44,975 nucleotides of DNA from Mycobacterium sp. E1747 (GCF_001667775.1 NZ_LZJI01000161.1:1-44975), one strand, 5' to 3'; numbered from the stretch's first letter, positions 16,481 through 27,532 are shown. Notes: generated by a model from the letters alone, not told the origin. Program-made: numbers and translations.

Positions 16481-17818
16481 TCAGCGCGCGGAGCTGACCG
16501 CCTCGGCGACCCGGTTCGCCACCCGCTGGGCGACGTCGGCCTCCGGCGCTTCCACCATCACCCGGATCAGGGGCTCGGTCCCCGACGGCCGCAACAGGAT
16601 TCGGCCGGTGTCGCCGAGTTCGGCCTCGGCGTCGCCGACCGCGGTGCGCACGGCGGGCGCGGCGGCCGCGGTGTCCTTGTCGGCCACCCGGACGTTGATC
16701 AGCACCTGGGGCAGCGTCTGCATGGGCGCGGCGAGCTCGGTCAGCGACGAGCCGGTCTGCACCATGCGTGTCATCAGCCGCAGCCCGGTGACGATGCCGT
16801 CCCCGGTGGAGCCCAGCGCGGGCATCACGATGTGGCCGGACTGCTCGCCGCCCAGGCTGTAGTCGCCGGCCCGCAGCTCCTCGAGCACGTAGCGGTCGCC
16901 GACGCCGGTGGTGCGCACGGTGATCCCGGCGGAGCGCATGGCCAGGTGCAGCCCGAGGTTGCTCATCACGGTGGCCACCAGCGTGTCGGAGGCCAGCTCC
17001 CCGGCCTCGCGCATGGCCAGCGCGAGCACGACCATGATGGCGTCGCCGTCGACCAGCTCACCGTTGGCGTCGATGGCCAGGCAGCGGTCGGCGTCCCCGT
17101 CGTGGGCCAGGCCCAGGTCGGCGCGGTGGTCGATGACCGCGGCGCGCAGCGAATCCAGGTGGGTGGAGCCGCAGTTGTCGTTGATGTTCAGGCCGTTGGG
17201 GTCGGCGTTGATCGCGATGACCCGCGCGCCGGCCGCGCGGTAGGCGCGCGGCGCCACCGACGAGGCCGCGCCGTGCGCGCAGTCGACCACCACGGTCAGG
17301 CCGTCGAGCCGCAGCGTGCTGGCCTTGGTCAAGTGGCGCAGGTAGCGGTCGTCGGCGTCCTCGGCGTCGATGACGCGGCCGATCCCGGCGCCGACGGGCC
17401 GCGGCCCCGTTTCCGCGGTGACCAGGGCCTCGATCCGGTCCTCGGTGTCGTCGTCGAGCTTGCGGCCCCCGGGACCGAAGATCTTGATGCCGTTGTCGGG
17501 CATCGGGTTGTGCGACGCCGAGATCATCACGCCGAAATCGGCGTCGTACGCGCCGGTCAGGTACGCGACCGCGGGCGTGGGAAGGACCCCGACCCGCAGC
17601 GCGTCGACGCCCTGGCTGGTCAACCCGGCGATCACCGCGGCCTCCAGCATCTCGCCGCTGGCCCGGGGGTCACGCCCGATCACGGCGACGCGCCGGCCGG
17701 GTCCGCCCGCGCTGGCCAGGTGCCGCGCGGCGGCGGCGCCCAGCTCCAGCGCCAGCTCCGCGGTCAACTCGCGATTGGCGACCCCGCGGACACCGTCGGT
17801 GCCGAATAGTCGACCCAT
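16481..17818 (-). CDS. glmM: Phosphoglucosamine mutase
   Basis: Converts glucosamine-6-phosphate to glucosamine-1-phosphate on the way to UDP-GlcNAc, directly following the GlmS step. 445 aa (usual length 445-450). The N-terminus [11 protein letters not shown] is diagnostic. The phosphorylated active serine is in [15 protein letters not shown] (about residue 102). The metal-binding loop is DGDADRC, the sugar loop is GGEQSGH, and the phosphate-binding end is [17 protein letters not shown] 17818 has GAGAGG upstream. It lies downstream of rplM-rpsI, as in other mycobacteria. Confidence 0.97.
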   Translation of the reverse strand: MGRLFGTDGVRGVANRELTAELALELGAAAARHLASAGGPGRRVAVIGRDPRASGEMLEAAVIAGLTSQGVDALRVGVLPTPAVAYLTGAYDADFGVMISASHNPMPDNGIKIFGPGGRKLDDDTEDRIEALVTAETGPRPVGAGIGRVIDAEDADDRYLRHLTKASTLRLDGLTVVVDCAHGAASSVAPRAYRAAGARVIAINADPNGLNINDNCGSTHLDSLRAAVIDHRADLGLAHDGDADRCLAIDANGELVDGDAIMVVLALAMREAGELASDTLVATVMSNLGLHLAMRSAGITVRTTGVGDRYVLEELRAGDYSLGGEQSGHIVMPALGSTGDGIVTGLRLMTRMVQTGSSLTELAAPMQTLPQVLINVRVADKDTAAAAPAVRTAVGDAEAELGDTGRILLRPSGTEPLIRVMVEAPEADVAQRVANRVAEAVSSAR

Positions 17819-17859
17819 GCGGAAAAACCTCTCACAGTTGGCGGCCGTTCACCTAACGT

Positions 17860-17888
17860 GCCCCGTTCTTTTCTGACCGAAACGGGGC
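17860..17888 (-). terminator. Hairpin between rpsI and glmM
   Basis: An 8-bp perfect stem, GCCCCGTT (17860-17867) with AACGGGGC (17881-17888), encloses a 13-base loop about 80 bases after the rpsI stop. It has no T-tract. It probably ends or attenuates the rplM-rpsI message before glmM. Confidence 0.4.
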
Positions 17889-17968
17889 GCGTTTGGGCGC
17901 AGACACGCCGAAGGAGGCACGGAACGTCCCGGTTTGACGCCCCGTTGCGGCCAGAAAGTGATGGTTGA

Positions 17969-18460
17969 TCAGCGCTTGCTGTACTGAGGCGCCTTGCGGG
18001 CCTTCTTCAGGCCGTACTTCTTGCGCTCGGTGGCACGCGGGTCACGGGTGAGGAAGCCGGCCTTCTTCAGCGCGGGCCGGTCCTCGGGCTGGGCCACGAT
18101 CAGCGCCCGGGCGATGCCCAAGCGCAGCGCCCCGGCCTGGCCCGACGGGCCGCCGCCGTGCAGCAGCGCGAAGATGTCGAAGCTCTCCACCCGGTCGACC
18201 GTGACCAGCGGGGCCTTGATGAGCTGCTGGTGCACCTTGTTGGGGAAGTAGTCCTCCAGGCCGCGGCCGTTGAGATCGAACTTGCCGGTGCCGGGCACCA
18301 GGCGCACCCGCACCACGGCCTCCTTGCGGCGGCCGACGGTCTGGATGGGCCGGTCGAAGACGAAGGATTCGGCGGCCGCGGGGGCGGGCGCCTCGGCCGG
18401 GACGTCCGGGGTTTCCGGGGTGGCCGTGGTGTCGTCCAGGGCCTCGGTCGTTTCGGTCAC
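17969..18460 (-). CDS. rpsI: 30S ribosomal protein S9
   Basis: 163 aa. The conserved core [19 protein letters not shown], the block [19 protein letters not shown] and the basic end [17 protein letters not shown] (C-terminal KR reaches the P-site) identify S9. An N-terminal extension of ~35 acidic, Ala/Pro/Thr-rich residues is typical of mycobacterial S9. The GTG start at 18460 overlaps the rplM stop (GTGA), giving translational coupling. Confidence 0.97.
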   Translation of the reverse strand: MTETTEALDDTTATPETPDVPAEAPAPAAAESFVFDRPIQTVGRRKEAVVRVRLVPGTGKFDLNGRGLEDYFPNKVHQQLIKAPLVTVDRVESFDIFALLHGGGPSGQAGALRLGIARALIVAQPEDRPALKKAGFLTRDPRATERKKYGLKKARKAPQYSKR

Positions 18461-18900
18461 TGGGCCACCTGCTTGATCTCGTACGGAACCGGCTTCTGAG
18501 CGGCGTGCGGGTGCTCCGGGCCGGCGTAGACGTGGAGTTTGCGCTGGATCTGACGGCTGAGCTTGTTCTTGGGCAGCATGCCGACGATCGCCTTCTCGAC
18601 GACCCGGTCGGGGTGCTTCTCCATCAGCTCGCCGGTGGTGCGCGAGTGCAGGCCGCCGGGATACCCCGAGTGGCGGTAAGCCAGCTTGCTCTGCAGTTTG
18701 TCGCCGGACAGGGCGACCTTGTCGGCGTTGATGACGATGACGAAGTCACCGCCGTCGACGTTGGGGGCGAACGTCGGCTTGTGCTTGCCGCGCAACAGGG
18801 TGGCTGCCGCGACGGCAAGGCGGCCAAGCACCACGTCCGTGGCGTCGATGACGTACCACGACCTCGTGGTGTCACCCGCCTTTGGCGCGTAGGTGGGCAC
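18457..18900 (-). CDS. rplM: 50S ribosomal protein L13
   Basis: 147 aa from GTG 18900 ([20 protein letters not shown]), the M. tuberculosis length. The frame is open to 19077 but has no L13 homology upstream, and AAGGTAAG lies just before 18900. Family landmarks are [30 protein letters not shown] and [20 protein letters not shown]. It leads the conserved rplM-rpsI operon, with glmM downstream. Confidence 0.97.
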   Translation of the reverse strand: MPTYAPKAGDTTRSWYVIDATDVVLGRLAVAAATLLRGKHKPTFAPNVDGGDFVIVINADKVALSGDKLQSKLAYRHSGYPGGLHSRTTGELMEKHPDRVVEKAIVGMLPKNKLSRQIQRKLHVYAGPEHPHAAQKPVPYEIKQVAQ

Positions 18901-19063
18901 AGCGCTTACCTTTTCTTTCTCGAGGTGGATCCCGGGTCGAGCCGGGTGCCGGTCAGGCGTTCGCGGTGGGGCTGGTCTCGGCGACCGACGTTGACCCGAG
19001 GCCCCGGCGTACCGCACGCCAACCGAGCAGCTTACCGATGCGCGTCCCCGCAGGTCAAAATGA

Positions 19064-19104
19064 CTGTGTGGTCCCAACGGCTCTCCTCCGCCGGGACCAC
19101 ACAG
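19064..19104 (-). terminator. Strong hairpin downstream of esxT
   Basis: A 12-bp perfect stem, CTGTGTGGTCCC (19064-19075) with its complement at 19093-19104, and a 17-base loop. It starts 18 bases after the esxT stop and, on the minus strand, is followed by TCATTTTG. This is the best terminator candidate in the window and would separate the esxU-esxT message from rplM-rpsI. Confidence 0.6.
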
Positions 19105-19122
19105 ACGACTATGGGCGCGCGG

Positions 19123-19419
19123 CTAGCGTTCCCAGGCGCTCGCCGCCCGTCGATCGGCATTCGCCACCTCGTCCGCGCCGTCGCGCACCGCGTTGCCGAG
19201 ATCGACCAGAATCTCGTTGAGGCCGGCCGCGGCCTGGTGCCACTTTTGTTGTTCCACCTGGTAGGCGGCGGCAGCCTCGCGGGTCCAGAGCTGCTGCAAC
19301 GGGGCGATCTGCGCTCGCAGCTCGTCCAGCGCCGCGTTGAGGCGGGCCGCTGTGCTGTGGATTTCTTGGCGCACCGAATACTCGATCTCGCCGAAATTAT
19401 AAGACAACGCCGATTCCAC
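19123..19419 (-). CDS. esxT: ESX-4 WXG100-family protein EsxT
   Basis: 98 aa, near-identical in layout to M. tuberculosis EsxT (SYNFGEIEYSVRQEIHSTAARLNAALDEL). Small helical hairpin protein exported by type VII secretion as a heterodimer with EsxU. The turn between helices reads L-W-T-R rather than W-x-G, which is also so in the M. tuberculosis protein. The C-terminal helix has a YxxxD/E-like spacing at residues around VDLGNAVRDGADE. It lies 15 bases after esxU, so the two are one transcription unit. Confidence 0.93.
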   Translation of the reverse strand: MESALSYNFGEIEYSVRQEIHSTAARLNAALDELRAQIAPLQQLWTREAAAAYQVEQQKWHQAAAGLNEILVDLGNAVRDGADEVANADRRAASAWER

Positions 19420-19434
19420 GGATGATCCCCCCGA

Positions 19435-19752
19435 TCACAGGTTTCCGCCGGTTGCGGCGATGTGGGCCGCGTGGTCATGGCCGGCTTCCTGCAGGGTGGC
19501 CGCGTTGTGCCGAATGGTCTCGCCGATCGCGTGCAGGACGTGATAGAGCCGCAACGACTCGGCATTCCAGCGATCCACCACATCTCGAAACCGCGCCGCC
19601 GCGACCCCGCCCCACACCGACGCGGGCACCGCGCTCATGCGGCCGATGAATGCCTGCAGCATGGCCCGGATCTCCTCATTGCGGGCGTCCGTGGTGCCCG
19701 CAACCGACCGCATCAGGTCGAAATCGGTACTCAGTGTGTTGGGTGCACTCAT
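19435..19752 (-). CDS. esxU: ESX-4 WXG100-family protein EsxU
   Basis: 105 aa with the canonical W-x-G turn in [14 protein letters not shown], flanked by two helices ([19 protein letters not shown] and [20 protein letters not shown]). Partner of EsxT in the ESX-4 substrate pair. ATG 19752 has only a weak ribosome site (TTGGT). An ECF-type promoter candidate lies just upstream, consistent with the SigM control described for this gene pair in M. tuberculosis. Confidence 0.93.
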   Translation of the reverse strand: MSAPNTLSTDFDLMRSVAGTTDARNEEIRAMLQAFIGRMSAVPASVWGGVAAARFRDVVDRWNAESLRLYHVLHAIGETIRHNAATLQEAGHDHAAHIAATGGNL

Positions 19753-19759
19753 ACCAAGT

Positions 19760-19787
19760 TCGACCCGGACAGCGCTCGTTTGGTTCC
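19760..19787 (-). promoter_or_regulatory. Candidate ECF sigma (SigM-type) promoter of esxU-esxT
   Basis: On the minus strand GGAAC (complement of 19783-19787) is followed after 18 bases by GTCGA (complement of 19760-19764), seven bases before the esxU ATG. GGAAC plus a GTC-type -10 is the usual ECF form, and esxU/esxT belong to the SigM regulon in M. tuberculosis. The short distance to the ATG implies a very short leader. Confidence 0.45.
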
Positions 19788-19803
19788 ACCAAAATTTCGT
19801 GAG

Positions 19804-21030
19804 TCAGCCGACCGCGTGGGCCGACCGCACGGCCTGCTCGCAAACGCCGCGCACGGCCTCTTCCCCGCCGGGCCGGCTCTGACATCCGAGGCTGATCCGC
19901 ACCGGGCCGTCCAGCAGCACCGTCCACCGCACGTGATGGCCGGCGCGGACCTCGAGGTAGGTCACCGCCGGCCTGCCGGCGCTGGTGCCGGAGGGATTGA
20001 AGTCGACGAACACACCCGCGGGCTCGGCGTCGATCGCCTGCTTCAACCGCTCGGCGGTGCCACTCAGCGTCTCGCCCGCCACCGGCGACTGCGTGACGTG
20101 CAACGCCACTTCGGGATCGGACGGGGAGGTGACCTGGACCCGCGCCGACCCCGGCCCGGCGATTACCCGTTGGGTAGGCCAACCCGCGGGCACCGCCACT
20201 GCCACCCGACCTTCCACCAGAAACGCAGCGGGCACGGCCGGGACCGTCGGCGCGCTCACCGCGCGCTGCCGGTCCGCGTTGATCACGGCCGGCGCCGCCG
20301 CGGCCAGCACGATGGTGGCCGCGCCGACGAGAGCCAGCATCCGCGCGCGAGATCGGCCACGACCATCACCCGGCTTGGCCGGCTGATCGAGATCGGACAC
20401 CGCCAGCCGGGCCAGCCGAACCAGCCGGGCGTCGTCGATGCGGACCACCGACTGCCCGATGCCGCGCGCCGCGTCCGCGATCGCCGCGGCAAGGGTCGAC
20501 GAAGCGGCGACGGTGCTCGGCGCGTCGATCAGCAGGACGCCCGCGGGGCGGCCCGCGACCGCGGCCACCACCTCGTCGGCGACGGCGCACGTCGGCGTCC
20601 TGCGCGGTATGGCGACGACGTCGGCACCGCCGACGACCACCATCGCCTCGACGATCTCCACCACGACCGCCGCGTCCGCATCGGTGCCGGCTGCCCGCGC
20701 CAGCAACCATGAGCGGGGCCGCACCAGCACGTCGTCGGACAGGGTGGCGGCCGCGCTGCTCACCACGCGGACGCGCGAGGCCGACCACCAGGACGGGTGC
20801 ACCACGACCATGCCCTTACCGCCCGCACAGGCCACGGACCGCAAAGCGCTCGCCCACACCGCCGCAACGGCAACCGGGCGTTCGCCCACCAACGCGACTC
20901 GATCGTCGATCGCGGTCAGGGCCGTCGCGATGATGTCGGAGGTCTGCTCGTCGGCGAGGACGCTTGTCCGACAACATAATCGGCGGATCGTGCCGGGACC
21001 CACTTCGATGACGGCACGGTGTGCGCTCAC
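19804..21030 (-). CDS. Type VII secretion-associated protein, Rv3446c family
   Basis: 408 aa from GTG 21030, whose GTGA overlaps the eccC4 stop and has GGAG seven bases upstream; a TTG at 21042 is the alternative. The N-terminal ~220 residues ([36 protein letters not shown]) have an actin/hydantoinase-like flavour typical of this ESX-associated family. One membrane helix follows at about 232-255 ([20 protein letters not shown]). The C-terminal part ([20 protein letters not shown] ... [20 protein letters not shown]) is extracytoplasmic. It is found only with ESX-4-type loci; its role in the secretion machine is not established. Confidence 0.85.
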   Translation of the reverse strand: MSAHRAVIEVGPGTIRRLCCRTSVLADEQTSDIIATALTAIDDRVALVGERPVAVAAVWASALRSVACAGGKGMVVVHPSWWSASRVRVVSSAAATLSDDVLVRPRSWLLARAAGTDADAAVVVEIVEAMVVVGGADVVAIPRRTPTCAVADEVVAAVAGRPAGVLLIDAPSTVAASSTLAAAIADAARGIGQSVVRIDDARLVRLARLAVSDLDQPAKPGDGRGRSRARMLALVGAATIVLAAAAPAVINADRQRAVSAPTVPAVPAAFLVEGRVAVAVPAGWPTQRVIAGPGSARVQVTSPSDPEVALHVTQSPVAGETLSGTAERLKQAIDAEPAGVFVDFNPSGTSAGRPAVTYLEVRAGHHVRWTVLLDGPVRISLGCQSRPGGEEAVRGVCEQAVRSAHAVG

Positions 21031-24000
21031 GGAGCGCTCCAAGCCACCTGGACGAGCTGTTCGTTGTCTGCGCCGGTGCTCAGGACGCCGCGACCAGGCG
21101 GCAACCGCGCCGGGCGACGCGAGCCGAACGGTACGTCCTCGGCTGGGGATCCGCTCATCATCAGGGTGACGCAGCCGAGGTCACGCACGCCCGCCAGCAG
21201 GGGTTCGAAGAACGCGCGCTCGGCACCGCCGCTTCGACGCGCGATGACCAGATGCAAGCCCAACTCCGTTGCGTACGGCAGGTATTCGGTGATCGGCGCC
21301 AGTGGATTGCCGGCCTGGCCGGCGATCAGGTCATAGTCGTCGACCACGACATAGATGTCGGCCCCCGACCACCAGGACCCGGCTCGCAGCTGCGCCTGGC
21401 TCGCGTCGGCCGGGGGCATCCGCCGCTCCAGCAGGTCAAGCAGATCCGGCAGCATGCCGGCCAATGCACCCGGCGACATCGCGTACCCGCCGAGGTGCTC
21501 CGACTCGACGACGCCGAGCAGGGAGCGCCGAAAGTCGACGATGACGAGTTGCGCTTGCGCCGGGGTCTTGGTTCGGATGATCTCGCGGCACAGCGTTCGG
21601 AGTGTCGACGTCTTGCCGCACTCCCGGTCGCCGAGCACGAGAAGGTGTGCGAGCCGGTCGAGCTCACAGACGACCGGCTCCAGTCGGCGCTCGTCGAGGC
21701 CGAGAAGCATACGGTTGCCGCGCCCGGCACCTGCCGCCGCTTCGACGAGGCTGTGATGCTCGATGATTTCCGGCAGCAACGGTATCGGCGGCGCCGCCGA
21801 TTGCGCGGTGTCGATCTCGGCGACGGGCAGGGCGATCATCATCTGAGACCCGTCACCGGAAAGACCCCGGCCTGGTCTGCCTTGCGGAACATGTTGCGCC
21901 GCTTTTCGGTCCAACTCGGAGTCGGCGGGATCACCCAGTCTCAGCTCGATGCGCGTGCCGATCTGATCACGCAGCACCGGCCTGATCTCCGCCCACCGCG
22001 ACGCGGACACCACCACGTGGACACCGAACGAAAGCCCCTGGGAGGCAACCACGGTGACGGTCGACTCCAGGACGTCGAAGTCTTGGCGTAGCCCCGCCCA
22101 GCCGTCGACGACGAGGAAGACATCCCCGAACGGATCGGTGTCCGGCGCCGGGCCCTGCGCCCGCAGCTCGCGGTATTCGGCGATCGACCCGACGCCAAGG
22201 TCGCTGAAAAGGGTCTCCCGCAAGCGGATGATCGACTCGCATTCGGCAACGATTCGCGCGACGAGTCGTGGTTCGGCCCTGCCGGCGACGGCGCCGACAT
22301 GCGGGATTGCTCGTGTCGATGTCAGCGCTCCCCCGCCGAAGTCCAGGCAGTAGACCTGCACCTGCCGCGGCGAGTGCGTGGCCGCCAAGGCGGTGATGAT
22401 TGTCCGGATGGCCGTCGACTTGCCCGACTGCGGAGCCCCGACGACCGCGACATTGCCCGCGGCCCCGCGCAAGTCGACCATCAACGGCGTTCGCCGCTGC
22501 TCGAACGGCCGGTCCACGAGGCCGAGCGGAACAGTCAGGGCGCCCCGCGGGAGCGCACCGTCGGCGAGCAGGGTGTCCAGCGCGGTCGCCGACCCTAGCG
22601 GTGGCAGCCAGACCTGGTGCGCGGGCGGGCCATGCCCACCCAGCCGATCCAGGACCGCGTCCAGGGTCGTCCGGGAAGACGATGCACCGCTCTCGGCGGG
22701 GCGGGTGATCTCCCCAACGCGTCGAGTCCCGAACGCGCGCACGGAAGGATTCGCCACGGGCGCCTGGGCCGGCACGCCGGACGGTAACGGCCCCGAAACG
22801 TAAGCGGCACAGAAGCGGACAAGCTCTCCGCCGCTCGTACGCAGGTAACCCACCCCCGGGTGGTTGGGCAACTCGTAAGCCTCTGGCGTGCCCAGTACGG
22901 CGCGCGATTCGGCGGCGGACAGGGTCTTCAAACAGATCCGATAGGACAGGTGGGCGTCGAGTCCGCGCAGACGACCCTCGTCGAGTCGCTGGCTGGCCAG
23001 CAGCAGATGCATGCCCAACGACCGGCCGAGCCGCCCGATAGCCACGAACATGTCCGCGAAATCCGGATGCTGGCTGAGCAATTCGGAGAACTCGTCGACG
23101 ATGATGAACAGGGTGGGCAGGGCGGTCGACGTGGCTCCCGCCCGGCGTGCTTGCTCATACGCCGCGGCGCTGACACGGCCGGATGCCCGCAGCAGCCGTT
23201 GCCGGCGATTCATTTCACCGGCCAGGGCGTCGCGCATCCTGGCGACCAACGGCGCCTCGTCGGCAAGGTTCGTGATGACCGCAGCCACATGTGGCGCCCG
23301 AGCGTATTCGAGAAACGTTGCGCCGCCTTTGAAGTCGATGAGCAGCAGATTGAGCGCCTCGGGGGAATTGCGGGCCATCATCCCCAGCGCGATCGTGCGC
23401 AACAGCTCCGACTTGCCCGACCCGGTGGCCCCGACGCACAGGCCGTGTGGACCCATGCCGCTTTCCGCGGCCTCCTTGATGTCCAACTCCAGGGGCACCC
23501 CGTCGGCCCGGCTGCCGACCGGGACGCGGAGCCGGTCGCGGTGATCTTGGCCTTGCCACAACGTGAGCGGGTCAAACCCCTCGACCTCGTCTATGCCCGC
23601 CAGGACCGGCCAGTCCGTCCCGTCGTCGCGACGAAATGCCGTGCCGACCCGATGCATCGCCAGCCGGCGCGCACACACCAGCGCCGCTAGGGGATCCAAC
23701 CAGTCCGGGCGCGCCGGGACGAGGATGTCGCCGGCCCCGGTGATCGTCACCGGGGTATCGGCGCGGCCCCCGCCGATTTGGACGACGGTCGCGCCGGTGA
23801 GCCCTTCGGCGTCGTGGTCTGAGTCCGCGACCACCACCGTGTGCGCCGGCCGCACGCCGGTCAGCTCGTCTCGCGCCTCGTCCATGCTGCGGTACACCAT
23901 TCGCACCGGACCCACCCCGTCGACTACCGCCGGGTGTTGGTTGTGCGGCAGCCATTTCAGCCACTCCCACTGCCAACGGTTTTGTTCTCCGACGACGGCG

Positions 24001-24728
24001 ACGATCAGCAGTTGATCGGGGGAGTGCGAGACGGCGAGTTGGCAGACCATCGCGCGCAACAACCCGCGGGCGGCGGCCGCGTCACCGTCGATGGTGACGC
24101 GCGGGCTTTGGCGCAGTGTGACCGTGATCGGTCCGACGATCGTCGCATGCGTGCGCAGGAAGCTATCCAACGCGCCGGCGGTGACCGGGTCGGCGGGCCC
24201 CAGGGGCTGCGGGGCCACCAGCCTCGTGGCGAGCGGCTGCGGCCCCGTGCCCACTCGGACAACGCAGAAATCGGGCTCGGCGACTCGCCGCTCCCACATT
24301 CTCCGACCTCCGACCAATGTCCACAGCGTGTCGGGGTCGGGGTGATTCCACATCAGTGAGTGATGCTGTGCGGCAGCGGTTTCGAGGACGGTGTCACGCA
24401 GCCGGTCGAGGTATGCGAGGTAGCCCAGGCGATCGGCATAGAACCCGCCGCCCCGGCGGCGCGCGCGTCCGGACAGGGCTGTCGCCAACGTCGAAGCCAG
24501 CAGCACGATGGGGATGGTGACGAACATGGAGGTGTGGGCGGCCGACCCCGGCGCGAATGCCGCCGCCATGACCCCCATTCCGGCGACCGCCACCACGGCG
24601 GGCAGCAACCGCGAAAGCAGGCCCGGCGCCGCCGCCGACGGCGGCTCGGGCGGTGCATCGACGACGAGGTCCGCGGTCGGCACCGTCGGCGCCCGCCGCC
24701 GTGCCTCGGGCACGAAGTCCTGGGCCAT
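21027..24728 (-). CDS. eccC4: ESX-4 secretion ATPase EccC4
   Basis: 1233 aa. FtsK/SpoIIIE-type motor of the type VII channel. N-terminal cytosolic segment, two membrane helices at about 40-90 ([21 protein letters not shown] and [18 protein letters not shown]), a DUF domain, then three ATPase domains. Walker A motifs are GATGSGKSE (about 435), GAPQSGKST (about 765) and GDRECGKTS (about 1034). Walker B-type strands include [12 protein letters not shown] and [11 protein letters not shown]; the third domain has [12 protein letters not shown]. ATPase 1 looks fully canonical. It is a single unsplit chain like other EccC4 proteins. ATG 24728 has GGGAAGGGA upstream. It is divergent from eccD4. Confidence 0.96.
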   Translation of the reverse strand: MAQDFVPEARRRAPTVPTADLVVDAPPEPPSAAAPGLLSRLLPAVVAVAGMGVMAAAFAPGSAAHTSMFVTIPIVLLASTLATALSGRARRRGGGFYADRLGYLAYLDRLRDTVLETAAAQHHSLMWNHPDPDTLWTLVGGRRMWERRVAEPDFCVVRVGTGPQPLATRLVAPQPLGPADPVTAGALDSFLRTHATIVGPITVTLRQSPRVTIDGDAAAARGLLRAMVCQLAVSHSPDQLLIVAVVGEQNRWQWEWLKWLPHNQHPAVVDGVGPVRMVYRSMDEARDELTGVRPAHTVVVADSDHDAEGLTGATVVQIGGGRADTPVTITGAGDILVPARPDWLDPLAALVCARRLAMHRVGTAFRRDDGTDWPVLAGIDEVEGFDPLTLWQGQDHRDRLRVPVGSRADGVPLELDIKEAAESGMGPHGLCVGATGSGKSELLRTIALGMMARNSPEALNLLLIDFKGGATFLEYARAPHVAAVITNLADEAPLVARMRDALAGEMNRRQRLLRASGRVSAAAYEQARRAGATSTALPTLFIIVDEFSELLSQHPDFADMFVAIGRLGRSLGMHLLLASQRLDEGRLRGLDAHLSYRICLKTLSAAESRAVLGTPEAYELPNHPGVGYLRTSGGELVRFCAAYVSGPLPSGVPAQAPVANPSVRAFGTRRVGEITRPAESGASSSRTTLDAVLDRLGGHGPPAHQVWLPPLGSATALDTLLADGALPRGALTVPLGLVDRPFEQRRTPLMVDLRGAAGNVAVVGAPQSGKSTAIRTIITALAATHSPRQVQVYCLDFGGGALTSTRAIPHVGAVAGRAEPRLVARIVAECESIIRLRETLFSDLGVGSIAEYRELRAQGPAPDTDPFGDVFLVVDGWAGLRQDFDVLESTVTVVASQGLSFGVHVVVSASRWAEIRPVLRDQIGTRIELRLGDPADSELDRKAAQHVPQGRPGRGLSGDGSQMMIALPVAEIDTAQSAAPPIPLLPEIIEHHSLVEAAAGAGRGNRMLLGLDERRLEPVVCELDRLAHLLVLGDRECGKTSTLRTLCREIIRTKTPAQAQLVIVDFRRSLLGVVESEHLGGYAMSPGALAGMLPDLLDLLERRMPPADASQAQLRAGSWWSGADIYVVVDDYDLIAGQAGNPLAPITEYLPYATELGLHLVIARRSGGAERAFFEPLLAGVRDLGCVTLMMSGSPAEDVPFGSRRPARLPPGRGVLSTGADNEQLVQVAWSAP

Positions 24729-24822
24729 CTCGTCCCTTCCCGTTCGACGACCGTAGGCAGCCCCGGATTCGCCGACAACTCACACCTGTGGACAGGCGCA
24801 CGCCGCGTGACCGGATAGTCGC

Positions 24823-24828
24823 TATGTT
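24823..24828 (+). promoter_or_regulatory. Candidate -10 element for eccD4
   Basis: TATGTT fits TANNNT and would start transcription near 24835, leaving a short leader with a GAAGGGG ribosome site before the TTG start of eccD4. The 129-base gap also has to hold the promoter of eccC4 in the opposite direction (TACGGT, complement of 24750-24755). Confidence 0.35.
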
Positions 24829-24857
24829 CTGAAGAATTCCGACTGAAGGGGTCACCT

Positions 24858-26243
24858 TTGCCTGCAACCGATTTGGGGCTGCGCCGGGTGTCAATCCATG
24901 CCGGCTCCGCCGTCGCCGACCTGGCGCTGCCGTCCGAAGTTCCCGTCGCCGTACTGACGCCGTCAATCGTCGACCTCCTTCAAGGCCGCGACGGCGACGA
25001 CGATCTGAGCGCTAAGCGCTACCACCTGTCACTTCCCGGCTCCTCCGCCTTGGATCCGTCGAAGACGCTGGCGCAGAGCGGGATCGGAGACGGTGCCGTT
25101 CTGGTACTGAGCCAGCCGTCGAGCCCGCCACCCGCTCCCCGTCACCACGACGTCGCGCGGGCGGTCTCCGAGGCGCTGGCGGGTTCCCTGGCGTCGACAG
25201 ATTCCGGGCGCCGACTGGCGGTGCGGCTCACCAGCGCGGTGGCGGCGAACGCACTGGCCGCCACCGGTGTGCTGGCCCTGGCCCGAAATGCGCTCAACGC
25301 CGGCATCGGCCGCGATCGTCCCGCGACAGTGGGCGTGTTGGCGATCGTGGGCGCGATCGCCCTGCTGTCGGCTGCCGTAACGCACCGACTCCACCGGGAT
25401 GCGGTCGCCGGGCTGGCGTTCAACGCGATGGCGACCACTTTCGCGGCGGCCGCCGGCTTCTTGGCGGTGCCCGGCGGGCCGGGGGTGTACAACGTATTGC
25501 TGGCCGCGACGGCGGCGGCGGTCACCTGCGTGTTGGCGATCCGCGCCTCGCCTTGCACCGTGGTCGTGCTCACCGCCGTCTCGTGCGCCGCGACGGTTGT
25601 CGCGATGGCCGCTTTGGTGGGTGCGATGACCGGCGCACCGCCGTACGCGATCGGCGCGGCATCGGCGCTGATATCGCTTGGTCTGCTTGGAGTTGCGGCG
25701 CGGGTGTCCATCGTGTTGGCGGGGCTATCACCCCGGGTAGAGCCGGGCACGGACGAGACCGGAGCAGACGGGTCCAGCCTGGCGGCGCGGGCGTTCCGCG
25801 CCGACGCCTGGTTGTCCAGCCTGCTCGCCGGGTTTGCGTCGTCGGCGGCCGTCGGTGCCGTCGTCACCGTCCTGGCCGGCGCACCGCGCATGTCTTGTGT
25901 GGCGTTCGGCGGCGTCACCGGCGCGTTGCTACTGCTGCGTGCGCGTTCTGGGGACAACACCAGAATGCTGACGTTCGCCGTCGCCGGAATCGCAGTCGTG
26001 GGAACGACATTCGGTGTAGCTGTCTCGAGTACACCGGGGCGGGGCCCGTGGATGACCGCGGCAACGGCCACGTTGGCCGCTGGGGCCGTGTATTTGGGCT
26101 GCGTCGCGCCAACCATGTCGACTCCACCCGTGCTGCGCCGAACCGTCGATGCTCTGGAGTGGCTCGCTCTGGTAGCGACCGTCCCGCTGACCTGCTGGCT
26201 GTGTGGACTCTACGGCGCCGCCCGGGGACTGCATTTCCGGTGA
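24858..26243 (+). CDS. eccD4: ESX-4 membrane channel protein EccD4
   Basis: 461 aa from TTG 24858, whose ribosome site GAAGGGG is well placed. The N-terminal ~95 residues form the ubiquitin-like YukD domain (RRVSIHAGSAVADLALPSEV, LSLPGSSALDPSKTL). About eleven membrane helices follow, e.g. TVGVLAIVGAIALLSAAVTH, AIGAASALISLGLLGVAARV and WLALVATVPLTCWLCGLYG. This is the expected EccD architecture, which lines the inner-membrane pore. Its stop overlaps the mycP4 start by four bases. Confidence 0.94.
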   Translation: MPATDLGLRRVSIHAGSAVADLALPSEVPVAVLTPSIVDLLQGRDGDDDLSAKRYHLSLPGSSALDPSKTLAQSGIGDGAVLVLSQPSSPPPAPRHHDVARAVSEALAGSLASTDSGRRLAVRLTSAVAANALAATGVLALARNALNAGIGRDRPATVGVLAIVGAIALLSAAVTHRLHRDAVAGLAFNAMATTFAAAAGFLAVPGGPGVYNVLLAATAAAVTCVLAIRASPCTVVVLTAVSCAATVVAMAALVGAMTGAPPYAIGAASALISLGLLGVAARVSIVLAGLSPRVEPGTDETGADGSSLAARAFRADAWLSSLLAGFASSAAVGAVVTVLAGAPRMSCVAFGGVTGALLLLRARSGDNTRMLTFAVAGIAVVGTTFGVAVSSTPGRGPWMTAATATLAAGAVYLGCVAPTMSTPPVLRRTVDALEWLALVATVPLTCWLCGLYGAARGLHFR

Positions 26244-27532
26244 GGACGTCTGCCGTCGCGCGTGTTGCGTTGGCCTGGGCGCTGGTGTCACTGCTTGGAA
26301 CACCGACCGCGCAAGCGGTTTCGCCGCCGCAGATCGACGACAAGTGGTTACCGAAGCCGGCGCGGCCCACGCCCGCGGGGCCGACCGTCCAACGCGAGGT
26401 GTGCGCAACGATGGCGACGGTGCAGGCGCCCAACCGGCCGTCCGAGATCCTCGACCTGTCGCGAGTCCGGCCACTGACCCGCGGCGCCGGGCAACGGGTC
26501 GCCGTCATCGACACCGGCGTTTCGCGTCAGCGCCTGTTACCTGATGTGGTGCCGGGCGGCGACTACGTCTCTACCGGCGACGGCACCCAGGATTGCGACG
26601 CTCACGGCACACTCGTCGCGGGCATCATCGCCGCGGCGCCGGATTCGAACGGTCCCGGCTTCGGCGGGATGGCGCCCGAAGCCACACTGATCAGCATTCG
26701 CCAGTCCAGCTCAAAGTTCTCCGCGGCCAGCAACCCGTCCCGCACCGGCGTCGGTGACGTCGACACCATGGCGAAGGCGGTCCGCACCGCCGCGGATCTG
26801 GGAGCCTCGGTGATCAACATCTCCTCGGTCGCCTGCGTCCCGGTCGCCTCCGCGCTCGATGACCGCGCGCTCGGCGCCGCGCTGGCCTACGCGGTGGACG
26901 TCAAGAACGTCGTCGTCGTCGCCGCGGCCGGCAACACCGGCAGGACGGCGCAGTGCCCTCCGCAGCGCCCGGACGCCACTTGGGAAACCGTCACTGTCGC
27001 GGTCAGTCCGGCGTGGTACGACGACTACGTGCTCACCGTCGGATCGGTGGATAGCCAGGGGGCGCCGTCGGCTTTCACCCTTGCCGGGCCCTGGGTCGAC
27101 GTCGCCGCCCCCGGCGAGGCGGTCACGCCACTCGGCTCGCAACCGGTGTCCGGCACCAGTTATGCCGCGCCGGTGGTCAGTGGGCTGGCCGCCCTGATCC
27201 GCGCCCGGTTTCCCGTGCTGACCGCCCGGCAGGTGATGCAGCGCATCGAGTCGACGGCGCATCATCCACCGGCCGGGTGGGATCCGCTCGTCGGCCACGG
27301 CACCATCGACGCGCTTGCGGCGGTCAGCACCCAGACCGCTGCGCCGACGACCACGCCGACGCCGGCCCCGGCGCCGGTCGCCGCGCCGCCGGCGGCCGCG
27401 CCGTCGAACGCGCACGCCCGGCATACCGCACTGCGCGGGGTCGCCATCTGTCTCGCCGGATTGGGGATAGCGCTGGCCGTCGGTGTGGTGACGGGCCGAC
27501 TACGGGGCCGCAGCGAAGTCACGGGCGGTTGA
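26240..27532 (+). CDS. mycP4: ESX-4 subtilisin-like protease mycosin MycP4
   Basis: 430 aa from GTG 26240 (GTGA overlap with eccD4); the long upstream frame is antisense noise. A signal peptide (ARVALAWALVSLLGTPTAQA) leads to a periplasmic S8 protease domain. The catalytic triad is complete: Asp in VAVIDTGVS (about 91), His in CDAHGTLVAGI (about 122), Ser in GTSYAAPVVSGLAALI (about 307). A Pro/Ala/Thr linker and a C-terminal membrane helix (GVAICLAGLGIALAVGVVTG) anchor it beside the channel. The last 33 bases overlap the convergent eccB4. Confidence 0.95.
   Translation: MRTSAVARVALAWALVSLLGTPTAQAVSPPQIDDKWLPKPARPTPAGPTVQREVCATMATVQAPNRPSEILDLSRVRPLTRGAGQRVAVIDTGVSRQRLLPDVVPGGDYVSTGDGTQDCDAHGTLVAGIIAAAPDSNGPGFGGMAPEATLISIRQSSSKFSAASNPSRTGVGDVDTMAKAVRTAADLGASVINISSVACVPVASALDDRALGAALAYAVDVKNVVVVAAAGNTGRTAQCPPQRPDATWETVTVAVSPAWYDDYVLTVGSVDSQGAPSAFTLAGPWVDVAAPGEAVTPLGSQPVSGTSYAAPVVSGLAALIRARFPVLTARQVMQRIESTAHHPPAGWDPLVGHGTIDALAAVSTQTAAPTTTPTPAPAPVAAPPAAAPSNAHARHTALRGVAICLAGLGIALAVGVVTGRLRGRSEVTGG

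Noticed and set aside
16304..17809. 501-codon plus-strand frame over glmM
   Set aside because: Antisense of glmM, with no recognisable features.
25553..26239. Long N-terminal extension of mycP4
   Set aside because: It lies within eccD4 in another frame; the signal peptide begins at GTG 26240.
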